Shown here in pieces: positions 17,866-27,525 of a stretch of 64,000 nt of DNA; position 1 is the first letter of the stretch; every line of letters begins with the position of its first letter. Source of the DNA: Bryobacterales bacterium (lineage in GTDB: Bacteria; Acidobacteriota; Terriglobia; Bryobacterales; UBA6623). The position numbers were made by a program, and so were the translations under genes. The stretch covers positions 1 through 64,000 of the forward strand of contig JAJEHF010000065.1 of assembly GCA_022823865.1 (NCBI GenBank), in the 5' to 3' direction. A model generated the notes under the pieces. It searched no databases, was not told where the DNA came from, and saw only the letters and a program-made list of their open reading frames with translations.

Positions 17866-20800
17866 TCAGAAGTGATACCGCACTCCGATCTGCGCCTGCA
17901 GCGGACCCGTGCCATAGACCTGCTGGTTGTTGCGGTCATATGCGCCGCTCGCATCGCGCAGGCGCTGGAACGAGGCCGCCGGGCCGATTACCGCGCCGGT
18001 CGCCAGGTCCAGCCCCGGGCCGTAGATCGAGTTGAAGCTGCCGTACTCGACGTTTGCCGCGTTGAAGGCGTTGAACAGTTCGAGCGAGAGTTCCATGCGC
18101 GACCGCTCCGAGAAGCGAAACTCGCGCAAGATGCGCATGTCCCAGTTGCTCATGGCGCGGTTTCGGAAGGAATTCCGGGCGAAGTACCTCCCGGGCGATT
18201 CCAGCGCCCGGTCATGGGCGATCTGATCCCCGTTCAGGTCCTGTCCCGCGAACGGATTCAGCGGCGGCGCGCTCGTGGCGCGGACAATCGCCGACCAAGA
18301 GAAGCCCAGTGGCAGCGCGACGGTGGCATAAGCCGTCAGCTGGTGGCGCATGTCCAAGCTGCCCGGGCCCCAAGCGTCCTCGGGGCGGCCGTTGTCGGTG
18401 TAGCGCGGCTCCCAGAAATAGCCGTCGTTGACGTCGCTGGTCAGCGCCCTGGCATAGGTGTAGTGGGTCGCGAACAACAGGCGCTTGCCCCTGTATTTCC
18501 AGTTCGCTGTCATGCCGTCGTAGTTGGCCCGTCCGATAGATTCAATGACGCCCACCGTGCCAAGTTCGGGAGCGGGCCTGTTGGAGGTGTCGTAGAACGG
18601 TATCCGGGCCGGATCATCGGGGCGCACGACGGCCGGCATCAGGTTGTAGTTCCTCATGCCATGCAGGCGGCTGACCCGGTGGCGCATCCACTGCAGGCCA
18701 ACGACCGAAGCGTCGGTCAGCTCGTACTCGAAGGCGAGCGTGTACTTGATCGATCGAGGGTTGCGGAAGTCCGGGCTCACCGTCTGCGGGGTTGCCCCGG
18801 CATACCTGTCGCCGTCGAGCACGCGGGCGACTTCGTCCGGGGAAAACACAGGCAATTCGGCCAGCGGATACTGGTTCAGGTCGATCCCGGCAGCCAGGAA
18901 CTGCTGGTATACCGTCGCGTGCTTGGTCGGCAGCGCAACCGGGAGGTTGAAAGCCGGCTCGCGAAACGCCTTCGTCGACGCGTTGAAGAAGACCGGCGGC
19001 GTGATCGCGTGGAATATGCCGGCGCTGCCCCGGAGCACGAACCTGCGCGACGATCCCTGACGGCTGTAGGCGAAGCCTATGCGCGGCATCCACTGGCCCA
19101 GGTCGTCGGGGAGCGAGCCCGGCGAGACGGCTCCGAACGAGAATCTAGCCCGGCTCACGCGCTCGATCAGCAAGTCGTTGCCAACTTCGGGAGTCTGATT
19201 GAATTGCCCCGCCCAGCGAAACCCCATGTCCAGGGTCAGGCCGGGAGCCGCCCGCCAGGAGTCTTGGAAATAGAGGGCGGCGTGTCCCAAGCGCTGCTGT
19301 CCCAGGGTGTTGCCGACTTGGCGGAGGAAGATGCCGGGCGCGTCGAAACGGTTCGGGATGGCCCCCCCGGGCGTCAAGATGTCCAGCACTTCGTCCGGGT
19401 CTGAGCTGAAGGGCGTGAAGAAGCCGAACTGGGCGAATCCGAACTGGTCATCGATCCAGACGCGATCGATCTCGCCGCCGAACTTGAGGCCGTGCGCTCC
19501 TCGGTGGACCATCAGGCTGTTGGTCAGCTTCGGGCGGATGTCGGATTGAGTCGTGGGCAGGATGAAAGAGCTTCCGAAATCACCGATGACCGTGGATATC
19601 AGCGGGTCTTCCCCGTTGGGCAGGCGCGGCCGCTCTTCACGCGTGATCGTGAACCGCAGCTGATTGACCACGTTTGGCGACAACAGGCTGGTCAGCTGGG
19701 AGGTGAAGAAGTGGATGGAGTCCTGCTCGGTCCCGTTGGAACTCAGCGCCGTGGTGGTCCTAGCTTGCACGGGGCCTTCGTTGGTCGCGGCGTTCCTCCC
19801 GTCGGCATTGCTGAAGTTGTAGCGGACCATGAACTTGCCGCCGCCCGAGAAGTGGTAGTCCAGCCGCGGCGTGAGCGCCAGCGCGTCGTTCGTGGCCTCG
19901 AACCCGGTCTCAAGGCTCTTGTAGTAGTCGAACGCCTCCGGCCCTCGCTCCCGGTCGGCGGAGGCCAGCAAGGGGAACTCGACGTATCGCGGGCTCACGC
20001 TCGCCTGGCGCTCGATGGCAAAGAACCAAAACGCTCTGTCGGCCCGGATCGGGCCTCCCAGCGAGCCTCCGAACTGCTGGAGCTTTTCCAGTACCTTGGC
20101 CCCGAACGGATCTGCCCGGCCAAGCCGCGGATGGCGGATCTGGTAGAACGCGTCGCCGTGCAGCTCGCTGCCCCCGGACTTGGTCGAGACGTTGACTACG
20201 CCCGAAATCGTGCGCCCGTACTCAGCCGTGAAGCCCGACGTGACCGCTTGGAACTCCTGCACGGCGCTCTGCGGGACGGTGATGACCTTGCTGGCCCGCT
20301 CCCCGCCCTGGATGCCGCCGAAGAAGGACTGGTTATAGTCAGATCCGTCCACCATGACGTTGGTGTAAATCCCGCGCATGGCCGCGAAGGACAACTGGCC
20401 TGTGGCTCGCGAGACTTGCACGCTCGGCGTCAGCAGGGCGAAGTCGTGAAACCTGCGGCCGTTGATCGGCAGCTCGTTGAACGTCTGGCTGGCAACCACG
20501 TTGCTGGATGCCGGCAGCATCGCGTCCAGCATGGATGCCGAGACATCGACCGTGACGTACGTGACCTCCAGGGCGAGCTCCAAGTCGACCTGCACCGTGC
20601 CGCCGACGCTGACCGTGATGCCATCGGCCGTAGTGGGCGCGAAATCCGGACTGGCGGCGGTAACCAAGTACTCTCCGGGCACGAGCGAGCCCGCCTGAAA
20701 CCAGCCAGTGACGTCAGAACGGACGGTGCGCTCCAGCCCGCTGGCAAGGGCGGTGACGATTACCTCGGCATCCGGGATCGGTCTCGCGTCGGGACCGTTC

Positions 20801-20970
20801 ACTTGGCCGACGATGCGCCCGAGGTTGGCATCGAACTGCGCCGCGAGCCGACCGCCGGGCGGCACCAGCGCCAAGAGCAGGCACGCTCCCAAGGCAGCTG
20901 TCAACAAACGGGGACCGGGGGCACGGGATGCGGCGATCTTGCCCCCGCTTGGCGTGCTCCCTTTCATCAC
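17866..20970 (-). CDS. TonB-dependent receptor, Oar-like
   Basis: A 1034-residue outer-membrane transporter. Order: signal peptide (to about residue 45, ending LAAQ), carboxypeptidase-regulatory-like domain (about 50-135; GRIVGQVNGPDARPIPDAEV), plug (about 145-275; SSNVVASQTFNELPINGRR and TAEYGRTISGVVNVSTKSGG), then a long barrel ending in IGVRYHF with the terminal phenylalanine used for outer-membrane insertion. This architecture is typical of the expanded Acidobacteriota receptor family that imports oligosaccharides or other large solutes. No dedicated SusD-like partner is visible. An ATG at 20967 follows the GTG used here. Confidence 0.93.
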   Translation of the reverse strand: MMKGSTPSGGKIAASRAPGPRLLTAALGACLLLALVPPGGRLAAQFDANLGRIVGQVNGPDARPIPDAEVIVTALASGLERTVRSDVTGWFQAGSLVPGEYLVTAASPDFAPTTADGITVSVGGTVQVDLELALEVTYVTVDVSASMLDAMLPASSNVVASQTFNELPINGRRFHDFALLTPSVQVSRATGQLSFAAMRGIYTNVMVDGSDYNQSFFGGIQGGERASKVITVPQSAVQEFQAVTSGFTAEYGRTISGVVNVSTKSGGSELHGDAFYQIRHPRLGRADPFGAKVLEKLQQFGGSLGGPIRADRAFWFFAIERQASVSPRYVEFPLLASADRERGPEAFDYYKSLETGFEATNDALALTPRLDYHFSGGGKFMVRYNFSNADGRNAATNEGPVQARTTTALSSNGTEQDSIHFFTSQLTSLLSPNVVNQLRFTITREERPRLPNGEDPLISTVIGDFGSSFILPTTQSDIRPKLTNSLMVHRGAHGLKFGGEIDRVWIDDQFGFAQFGFFTPFSSDPDEVLDILTPGGAIPNRFDAPGIFLRQVGNTLGQQRLGHAALYFQDSWRAAPGLTLDMGFRWAGQFNQTPEVGNDLLIERVSRARFSFGAVSPGSLPDDLGQWMPRIGFAYSRQGSSRRFVLRGSAGIFHAITPPVFFNASTKAFREPAFNLPVALPTKHATVYQQFLAAGIDLNQYPLAELPVFSPDEVARVLDGDRYAGATPQTVSPDFRNPRSIKYTLAFEYELTDASVVGLQWMRHRVSRLHGMRNYNLMPAVVRPDDPARIPFYDTSNRPAPELGTVGVIESIGRANYDGMTANWKYRGKRLLFATHYTYARALTSDVNDGYFWEPRYTDNGRPEDAWGPGSLDMRHQLTAYATVALPLGFSWSAIVRATSAPPLNPFAGQDLNGDQIAHDRALESPGRYFARNSFRNRAMSNWDMRILREFRFSERSRMELSLELFNAFNAANVEYGSFNSIYGPGLDLATGAVIGPAASFQRLRDASGAYDRNNQQVYGTGPLQAQIGVRYHF

Positions 20971-20999
20971 AAACTCTTAACGGAACGCCGAAACACAGC

Positions 21000-21029
21000 T
21001 TAGCGCTAGTTAATTCCAAGATACGCTAA
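21000..21029. promoter_or_regulatory. inverted repeat TTAGCG-N18-CGCTAA upstream of the TonB receptor
   Basis: TTAGCG at 21000-21005 and CGCTAA at 21024-21029 are perfect inverted copies 30 bases upstream of the receptor start. This is a possible operator. The arms are short, so chance is not excluded. Confidence 0.25.
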
Positions 21030-21127
21030 ACGCTTGGTGGCGTCGGGCTGCTCGAGGCGACCGCGGTCGGAGCGCGCGGCCTGGGCGAACCTGGCGGGTC
21101 CCAGGCGGCAGCCTGTCCTTGCGAGCG

Positions 21128-22210
21128 CTAGATCGCGAACACCAGCGGCTTCTTGGCCGTCGAGGCGGTCACCGTGACTTCCAGCGGGCGGCTGAAGTTG
21201 ACGTGGTAGCCGCCGTGCAGGGGGTTGTGGCGGCTCGGCTGGATCTCGCCCGAGGCGGAGATGGCGCGGGCCAGAAGGCTGTACGCCCCCTCTCCGGGCG
21301 GCTCCCAGGCGAATTGCCAGCGCGTCCAACTGTAGCGATGCTGCGGCCCGACCAGTTCGGCCCGCCGCCAGGAATCGCCGCCGTCGCAGCTCAGTTCCAC
21401 CGCCGCGACGGCCTCCGGGCCGGCCCACGCGATGCCCTCGACCAGCCTCGTCCCCTCCGCGACGCAATCTCCCTGCCGCGGGCGGATGATCTCGGACTTC
21501 GGCAGCATCATTCCCACCACGTCCTCGCTAATGCCGCGCGCGGTCTTGCGCCGGACCGTGTACTTGACGCTCTGAAAGAAGCCGCGAAACGGCGCGTCGA
21601 CCACCCGCAGGGCGCTAAGCCACTTCACCGAAGCCACGCCATACCAACCGGGCACCACGAGCCTGGCCGGAGACCCGTGCTCTACCGCCAGCGGCTCGCC
21701 ATTCATCCTCAGCGCGATCAGCGTGTCAGGATGCAGGGCCATGTCGAGCGGCAAGCTGCGCGCGAAGCGCACGGCCCCTTCGGACCCGCCTTCGAGACCG
21801 CTGTCCGCGCCTTCGAAGACCACTTCCAGCGCACCGTCTTCGATTCCGGCCGATTCCAACAGCAGCCGCGCCTGAACGCCGCTCCACTCGGCGTTGCCGA
21901 CCGCGCCGGCGCCCCACTGCACGCCGGGCACCTTGCCCTCGAGAAACGACCTGCCGTTGCCCGCGCACTCGAGAGTGGCCACCAAGCTGGATTGCGGCAT
22001 CCGCTCGAGATCGCCGTGACCCAGCCGAATCTCGCGCTCGACGCAGCCGGTTATGCCCAGGGTCCAGCCGCCGGGCTCGATCTCCGGGCTGTCAAAGTGA
22101 TTGCGGACATAGAAGCTCTCGTTCGGCGTGATCCAGTTGCTGAGCGCGTCCACCGGCGTCTCGCTGTTCTCCGGAGACCTCGTGACGACTCGGCGACCGC
22201 TTGCTGGCAT
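21128..22210 (-). CDS. sulfite-oxidase-family molybdopterin oxidoreductase
   Basis: A 360-residue protein of the sulfite oxidase/SorA-like family. The molybdenum-coordinating cysteine lies in ATLECAGNGRSF near residue 83. GSPARLVVPGWYGVASVKW is the conserved molybdopterin-binding segment. Residues from about 235 onward form the immunoglobulin-like dimerisation domain (IAWAGPEAVAAVELSCDGGDSWRRAEL). No haem domain or signal peptide is seen from this start. Sulfite released from sulfur compounds is a plausible substrate. The start at MPASGRR was chosen because a TATGAT lies exactly six bases before it. Confidence 0.87.
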   Translation of the reverse strand: MPASGRRVVTRSPENSETPVDALSNWITPNESFYVRNHFDSPEIEPGGWTLGITGCVEREIRLGHGDLERMPQSSLVATLECAGNGRSFLEGKVPGVQWGAGAVGNAEWSGVQARLLLESAGIEDGALEVVFEGADSGLEGGSEGAVRFARSLPLDMALHPDTLIALRMNGEPLAVEHGSPARLVVPGWYGVASVKWLSALRVVDAPFRGFFQSVKYTVRRKTARGISEDVVGMMLPKSEIIRPRQGDCVAEGTRLVEGIAWAGPEAVAAVELSCDGGDSWRRAELVGPQHRYSWTRWQFAWEPPGEGAYSLLARAISASGEIQPSRHNPLHGGYHVNFSRPLEVTVTASTAKKPLVFAI

Positions 22211-22216
22211 GCCCCC

Positions 22217-22222
22217 ATCATA
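22217..22222 (-). promoter_or_regulatory. candidate -10 (TATGAT), leaderless
   Basis: On the minus strand TATGAT ends six bases before the oxidoreductase ATG. Confidence 0.5.
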
Positions 22223-22373
22223 CACGCGTATCCCATTGATTGCACTCAGGTTAATCACCGTATTGTTGATCGGAATTGCGGGGGAATCAAGCTCGGGACG
22301 CGCGGGGCCGCCCGGCAGATCGCCACTGGGAGGCAGCGGCCTGTGTCGGGCAGGGTGGCCCGCGCTGGGCTGC

Positions 22374-22379
22374 TATCAT
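22374..22379 (+). promoter_or_regulatory. candidate -10 (TATCAT), leaderless der
   Basis: TATCAT ends seven bases before the der ATG. No ribosome-binding site could fit in the resulting transcript. Confidence 0.45.
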
Positions 22380-22386
22380 CCCGGTC

Positions 22387-23697
22387 ATGGAGCCGGCCAG
22401 GCCGCCGCAGCTTGTAATCGTGGGGCGGCAGAACGTTGGCAAGTCGACGCTGTTCAACCGGATCACTAGCTCGAGAAGGGCGATCGTCGGCGACTACGCC
22501 GGCCTGACCCGCGACCGCATTCGGCTGCCCGTCAAATGGCAGGGCAAGGCGTTCGAGGTGACCGACACTGGCGGCATGACGTTCTTTGACAAGGAGGAAA
22601 TCCCCACGCTGGTCAGCGATCGGGTGCGGCATGCGATTGACGACGCCGACCACGTGATTTTCATCGTTGACGGGCGGACGGAACTCACGCCGACCGATTA
22701 CGAACTGGCCCAGCTGCTGAGACGGGGCGGAACCCGGGTCAGCGTGGCCGTGAACAAGTGCGACACTCCCGCCCTGAACTCGCTGGCGCTGCAATTCAGC
22801 GAACTGGGCTTCCCGTCAGTCTTCCCGATCTCGGCCGAGCACGGGCTCGGCATCGACCCCTTGCTCGCGGACGCGACGCATCGATTCCCGCCAGACGACG
22901 CCAGCGACGACGACCAGGATCGCCCGATCCGCATCGCCATCCTGGGCAGGCCGAACGTCGGCAAGTCCACCTTGCTCAACCGGCTCGTCGGAGGCGATCT
23001 CGCAATCGTGTCGGCGGTCCCGGGCACGACTCGCGACGCCGTGGATGCCGAGGCCGTGCATCGCGACCAGCGCTTCGTGTTCGTCGACACGGCCGGGATC
23101 CGGCGCAAGAGCAAGACCAAGGAGATGACAGAGAAGCTCAGCATCGTCATGGCCCAGCGCCACTTGCGCATGGCGGGCGTGGCGCTGCTGCTGGTCGATC
23201 CCCGCGAGGGCATCACGGCGCAGGACACGCACATCGCGGGCTATATCCACGACGCGGGCAGGGCGTGCATCGTCGTCGCCAACAAATGGGACATCGCCGG
23301 CCGGGCGCAAGGAGAGTTCCGCCGGCACGTGCGCGAGGAGCTCAAGATGCTGCCGTACGCCCCGGTTGCCTTCGTTTCGGCCCTCACGGGCCTGCGCGTG
23401 CAAAGCCTGTTTCCGCTGGTCCGGAAGGCTGACAGGGCCGCGCAACAGCGCGTCGCGACCGCCGAGCTGAACCGATTCCTGGCGGAACTGGATATGGAGC
23501 GCGTTACGGTGCCGGGGCGCAAGCCGAAGTTCACGTACCTCACGCAAGTGGCAACGCGGCCGCCGACATTCTTGTTCTTCGGAAGCCACAAAGGCCCGCT
23601 GCACTTCGGGCTCGAGCGCTACCTGATCAACCAAATCCGGGAACGCTTCGGCTTTGAGGGCACGCCGATCGTGGTGCGCTCGCGCGGCCGCCGCTAG
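22387..23697 (+). CDS. der: ribosome-assembly GTPase Der (EngA)
   Basis: A 436-residue double GTPase needed for 50S subunit maturation. The first G domain has the P-loop GRQNVGKST near residue 13, DTGG and NKCD. The second has GRPNVGKST near 188, DTAG and NKWD. The C-terminal KH-like domain ends in FGFEGTPIVVRSRGRR, the normal Der terminus. The tandem G domains make the assignment unambiguous. Earlier in-frame residues are rejected because the family starts a few residues before the first P-loop. Confidence 0.97.
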   Translation: MEPARPPQLVIVGRQNVGKSTLFNRITSSRRAIVGDYAGLTRDRIRLPVKWQGKAFEVTDTGGMTFFDKEEIPTLVSDRVRHAIDDADHVIFIVDGRTELTPTDYELAQLLRRGGTRVSVAVNKCDTPALNSLALQFSELGFPSVFPISAEHGLGIDPLLADATHRFPPDDASDDDQDRPIRIAILGRPNVGKSTLLNRLVGGDLAIVSAVPGTTRDAVDAEAVHRDQRFVFVDTAGIRRKSKTKEMTEKLSIVMAQRHLRMAGVALLLVDPREGITAQDTHIAGYIHDAGRACIVVANKWDIAGRAQGEFRRHVREELKMLPYAPVAFVSALTGLRVQSLFPLVRKADRAAQQRVATAELNRFLAELDMERVTVPGRKPKFTYLTQVATRPPTFLFFGSHKGPLHFGLERYLINQIRERFGFEGTPIVVRSRGRR

Positions 23698-23725
23698 AGG
23701 CGTTTCGGGACTGCTCTACGGGCGG

Positions 23726-24250
23726 TCAAGAGGCCCTGGAGGCGCTCGTCCGCGACCGCCGGACGCCGCCCGTCCCGCTGGTCTCGATGTGAACCGGCTT
23801 GCGGGGCGTCTCGTCGTCGGCCCAGCCCAGCTTGCGCAACAGATCCGAGACGCACAGCAGCGTCATTGGCGTCGGCGATTCCACTTGGATATCGATAATT
23901 CTCTGGACCGAGTCCTGCAAGCTGACGTGGTCGCCGTCCGTCAGCAGGTACACCTCGGAGACGGCGGGCTCGGTGGCGAGCTCGGCGATGCTCTTGTCGC
24001 CCTTGAGCTCGTCTACGACCTTGCGGATCTTCTGCAGGGAGAGCTTTTTGCGGCGCAGTCCCACGATGACCGAGACCAGCAACACTTCCGTCGGGTTGTA
24101 GAGGCGGCGACGACCCTTCTGCATCGGGGTCACGACCCCCTGCTCGTCCCACCACTGCAGCTGACGCAGGCTAACTCCGGTCAATCCAGCAACATCCAAG
24201 CTGCTGTAGATCGGACCTAGCCCCGGCCTTCCGTTAGATCCTAGAGTCAT
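23726..24250 (-). CDS. MerR-family transcriptional regulator
   Basis: A 174-residue regulator with an N-terminal MerR winged helix (about 15-85): YSSLDVAGLTGVSLRQLQWWDEQGVVTP, with GRRRLYNPTEVL as the wing. A helical region (KLSLQKIRKVVDELK) leads to an effector-type tail without metal-binding cysteines. The tail is basic and serine-rich (VRRSRTSASRAS). The regulated genes are unknown; it lies downstream of thiS on the same strand and convergent with der. Confidence 0.85.
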   Translation of the reverse strand: MTLGSNGRPGLGPIYSSLDVAGLTGVSLRQLQWWDEQGVVTPMQKGRRRLYNPTEVLLVSVIVGLRRKKLSLQKIRKVVDELKGDKSIAELATEPAVSEVYLLTDGDHVSLQDSVQRIIDIQVESPTPMTLLCVSDLLRKLGWADDETPRKPVHIETSGTGGVRRSRTSASRAS

Positions 24251-24346
24251 CTCCAACCCTTTCGCGCCTCCGAATGAACTAAATCACGGTGTTGCAAAGG
24301 ATACCAAACCCGCCGACGACTGTCCGGCGATCTCCGGCAAACCACC

Positions 24347-24547
24347 TCAGCCCCCACCGACGAACCGCACCACTTCGATTCTGTCACCGGATCGTAACAC
24401 AGTCTCCGCCCAGTGCATCCTCCGGACGATTGCGCGGTTGCGCTCAACCGCTACCGCGTCCTCGTCCAGCCCCAGTTCCAGTATCAGATCCCGCACGGAG
24501 GCTGCGGGCGACAACGTGCGGGGCTCGCCATTGAGCGTGATCGACAT
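24347..24547 (-). CDS. thiS: sulfur carrier protein ThiS
   Basis: A 66-residue beta-grasp protein that carries sulfur as a C-terminal thiocarboxylate for thiamine thiazole synthesis. It starts MSITLNGEPRTL, has the AVERNRAIVRR strand, and ends RFVGGG with the required terminal glycine pair. A perfect TATAAT lies 21 bases upstream. No thiG, thiF or thiE is adjacent, so it is an isolated copy. A related MoaD-like role is less likely given the length and sequence. Confidence 0.88.
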   Translation of the reverse strand: MSITLNGEPRTLSPAASVRDLILELGLDEDAVAVERNRAIVRRMHWAETVLRSGDRIEVVRFVGGG

Positions 24548-24568
24548 CGCCACCGGGGACACTGCGAG

Positions 24569-24574
24569 ATTATA
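24569..24574 (-). promoter_or_regulatory. -10 (TATAAT) of thiS
   Basis: A consensus -10 on the minus strand. The predicted leader is about 15 nt. Confidence 0.5.
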
Positions 24575-24640
24575 CCCCACGGAGTCACCGGCGCCAGCTT
24601 TTTTTTGACGCGAATTTGCCGCCATCTCCAGCGTTCGCCG

Positions 24641-24684
24641 GCTTGCGCGCAAGCTGGATCGCGACCCGGCGGAAGCGCTACAAT
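24641..24684 (+). promoter_or_regulatory. candidate nqr promoter with 14-bp palindrome
   Basis: TACAAT at 24679-24684 is the best -10 upstream of nqrA and would give a leader of about 210 nt. A perfect palindrome, GCTTGCGCGCAAGC, at 24641-24654 lies just upstream of the -35 area and could be an operator. No gene is seen in the 350 bases between thiS and nqrA. Confidence 0.35.
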
Positions 24685-24899
24685 AGAAGGTGTCGGCAAG
24701 CCCGGCTCACGTTTCGCGCCTCGCGGCTGCTGCCATGTTCCCCCACAGTTTCGGAATTGTGCGCTACTCAGCCGTTCCTGCGTGGACGAGAGTGCCGACA
24801 ACAGGCTAGGGGGGCCAGCCGGCGGGCGCGGAACGGGTTGCAGGAGCACTGCCAGCACTGACAGCGCCGATCGCGGATTCCTTACCGACCGAGGAGTAT

Positions 24900-26273
24900 A
24901 TGGGGCTGCACAAAGTTCGCAAGGGACTGGACTTACCTATCGGGGGACAGCCTGCGCAGCAGATCGAGCCGGCTGCCGCTCCCTCCCACGTGGGCCTGCT
25001 GGCAGAAGACTACGTCGGCATGAAGCCGACCATGCTGGTCGCGGTCGGCGACAGCGTCCGGCGCGGACAGGCGCTGTTCGAGGACAAGAAGACTCCCGGC
25101 GTCCGCTACACGGCTCCCAGCGGCGGCACGGTCACTGCGATCAATCGCGGCGAGCGGCGAGCGCTGCAGTCGGTGGTGCTGCAGCTTGACGCAACCGAGC
25201 TGCAAGGCGGTCACGACTGCGTAGAGTTCGAGTCGTACACCGGGCGCCACCCGTCCGAACTCACCTCCGAGCAAGCCCGCTCCCTGCTGGTGGAGTCCGG
25301 CCTGTGGACAGCGCTGCGCGCCCGGCCGTTCGGACGGATTCCCGCCGTGGACGCCAAGCCCCACTCGCTGTTTGTCACGGCCGCAGACACGGATCCCCTC
25401 GCGGCTGACGTCGACGCCGTCATGGCTGGCAACGAGGCGCGCTTCGCCCGCGGCCTGGAAGCGCTCGCCAAGGTGGCCGCCGGGGCGCCGATCTTCGTGT
25501 GCAAGACCAAGGGCAGCTCTGTCGCCGCGCCGGCCGGCGACAGCTTCCGCCTGGAGGAATTCGAAGGGCCGCACCCCAGCGGAACGGCCGGCCTGCACAT
25601 TCACGTGCTAGATCCGGTGGACCGCAACAAGCAGGTCTGGCACCTCGGCTACCAAGACGCGATCGCGATCGGCAGGCTGTTCGAAAACGGCGTCCTGCCG
25701 GTCGATCGAGTGATTTCGCTGGCCGGGCCGGCAGTGCACCGGCCGCGGCTGCTGCGGACGCGCCTAGGGGCCTCGACCTCAAGCCTCACGAACCGCGAAA
25801 TGGACGCCGGAGAGACACGCGCGCTGTCGGGCTCGGCGCTCTCCGGCCGCCGCGCCGAGGGAGAGATCTTCGGATACCTGGGGCGCTACCACACGCAAGT
25901 CACCGGCTTGCACGAGGACAGCCGGCGGAGGCTGCTGGGATGGCTCGCGCCCGGCACCAGCACCTTCTCGGTCATGCGGCTGTTCCTGAGCTCGTGGATC
26001 CCGGGCCGGAAGTACTCGTTCACGACCACGACCAACGGCTCCGTCCGCGCGATGGTCCCGGTGGGCTCCTACGAGAAGATCATGCCCCTGGACATCCTGC
26101 CCGCGCCGCTGCTGCGCTCCCTGCTGATGCCGAACCCGGAGCGGGCCGAGGAGCTCGGCGCGCTCGAATTGCTCGAGGAGGACCTGGCGCTGTGCTCGTT
26201 CGTGTCGCCCGAGAAGGCCGAGTTCGGCAGCCTGCTGCGCGACATCCTCACCACGCTCGAGAAGGAAGGCTAG
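24900..26273 (+). CDS. nqrA: Na+-NQR subunit A
   Basis: A 457-residue peripheral subunit of the sodium-translocating NADH:quinone oxidoreductase, located on the cytoplasmic face. It starts [16 protein letters not shown], the standard NqrA opening, and carries [24 protein letters not shown] and the C-terminal [29 protein letters not shown] lies at 24891-24896, four bases before the ATG. It is the first gene of a complete nqrABCDEF-apbE-nqrM operon. Confidence 0.96.
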   Translation: MGLHKVRKGLDLPIGGQPAQQIEPAAAPSHVGLLAEDYVGMKPTMLVAVGDSVRRGQALFEDKKTPGVRYTAPSGGTVTAINRGERRALQSVVLQLDATELQGGHDCVEFESYTGRHPSELTSEQARSLLVESGLWTALRARPFGRIPAVDAKPHSLFVTAADTDPLAADVDAVMAGNEARFARGLEALAKVAAGAPIFVCKTKGSSVAAPAGDSFRLEEFEGPHPSGTAGLHIHVLDPVDRNKQVWHLGYQDAIAIGRLFENGVLPVDRVISLAGPAVHRPRLLRTRLGASTSSLTNREMDAGETRALSGSALSGRRAEGEIFGYLGRYHTQVTGLHEDSRRRLLGWLAPGTSTFSVMRLFLSSWIPGRKYSFTTTTNGSVRAMVPVGSYEKIMPLDILPAPLLRSLLMPNPERAEELGALELLEEDLALCSFVSPEKAEFGSLLRDILTTLEKEG

Positions 26274-26307
26274 CCCGCCCCGCACCGGCAACGACTATCG
26301 AACCGAC

Positions 26308-27525
26308 ATGCGCGCGATCCTCGACACCCTAGAAAAGCAGTTCCGGCCGGGCGGGCGACTGGAGCGCATGTACCCGCTGTACGAGGCGATGGACACGTTC
26401 CTGTACACGCCGGGCCACACGACGCGCGGGGCGGCCCACGTGCGGGACGGGATCGATGTCAAGCGCATGATGGTCACGGTCGTCCTCGCGCTGCTGCCTT
26501 GCGTGGCGATGGCCCTGTACAACACCGGCTACCAGGCCAACCTGGCGATCTCGCAGGGCGCCCAGCCGCTGGACACCTGGCAGACGGCCGCGCTGAACGC
26601 GCTGGGCTTCGCAGGCTTCGACCCGAGCGACATTCTCGGCTGCATCTTGCACGGCGCGCTGTACTACCTGCCCGTGCTGATCGTCACCTTCGCGGTCGGG
26701 GGAAACTGCGAGGCCCTCTTCGCGGTGGTGCGCAAGCACGAGATCAACGAGGGGTTCTTGGTCACCGGGATGCTGTTCCCGCTGGTCCTGCCGCCTACCA
26801 TTCCCTTGTGGCAGGTGGCGCTCGGCATCGCCTTCGGCGTGATCATCGGCAAGGAGATCTTCGGCGGCACGGGCATGAACATCTTCAACCCGGCGCTGAT
26901 GTCGCGGGCCTTCCTGTTCTTCGCCTATCCGGCGCAGATCTCGGGCGACCAAGTCTGGATCGCCGCCGATACGACGGTCGACGGCAGCAGCGGCGCCACC
27001 TGGCTGGCCGAGGCCGCGCTCACCGGCCCGGAGGCGCTGGCGGGCGGAAGCGCGAGCTGGATGCAGGCGTTCCTGGGCCTGGTGCCCGGCTCGATGGGCG
27101 AGACGTCCACGCTGGCCTGCCTCATCGGAGCGCTCGTCCTGGTCGCCACCGGAATCGGCTCGTGGCGCATCATGGTGTCAGGAGCGGTCGGCTCGCTGCT
27201 GATGGTGCAGTTGCTCAACGCCATGAACTCCGCCACCAATCCGCTGATGAACGTTCCCTTCGAGTGGCACGTGGTGCTCGGCGGCTGGGCCTTCGGCCTG
27301 GTGTTCATGGCCACCGACCCGGTGTCCTCGGCGCATACTAACAAGGGGCGCTATGTGTACGGATTCCTGATCGGGGTGCTCGCGATCTTGATCCGCGTGA
27401 TCAATCCGGCGTTCCCCGAAGGGATGATGCTGGCGATCCTGTTCATGAACATGTTCGCCTCGCTGATCGACCACTTCGTGATCCAAGCCAACGTCAAGCG
27501 CAGGAGGGCCCGCTATGCGGCATAA
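26308..27525 (+). CDS. nqrB: Na+-NQR subunit B
   Basis: A 405-residue membrane subunit with about ten transmembrane helices that holds riboflavin and a covalently bound FMN and forms part of the sodium path. The FMN-attachment threonine is T231 in [26 protein letters not shown] and [13 protein letters not shown] are conserved. The 3' end overlaps nqrC by 11 bp. ApbE, encoded downstream, should attach the flavin. Confidence 0.96.
   Translation: MRAILDTLEKQFRPGGRLERMYPLYEAMDTFLYTPGHTTRGAAHVRDGIDVKRMMVTVVLALLPCVAMALYNTGYQANLAISQGAQPLDTWQTAALNALGFAGFDPSDILGCILHGALYYLPVLIVTFAVGGNCEALFAVVRKHEINEGFLVTGMLFPLVLPPTIPLWQVALGIAFGVIIGKEIFGGTGMNIFNPALMSRAFLFFAYPAQISGDQVWIAADTTVDGSSGATWLAEAALTGPEALAGGSASWMQAFLGLVPGSMGETSTLACLIGALVLVATGIGSWRIMVSGAVGSLLMVQLLNAMNSATNPLMNVPFEWHVVLGGWAFGLVFMATDPVSSAHTNKGRYVYGFLIGVLAILIRVINPAFPEGMMLAILFMNMFASLIDHFVIQANVKRRRARYAA

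Noticed and set aside
17872-21003. Long open frames on the plus strand opposite the TonB receptor
   Set aside because: They lack any recognisable domain and are mirror frames of a clear GC-rich receptor gene. The same applies to long frames opposite nqrF, CysS and the PQQ dehydrogenase.
24599-24606. Run of eight T's as a terminator
   Set aside because: No gene on the plus strand ends just before it and no stem precedes it.
26296-26301. TATCGA six bases before nqrB as another leaderless promoter
   Set aside because: It is inside an operon and lacks the final T of the -10 pattern, so chance is more likely.
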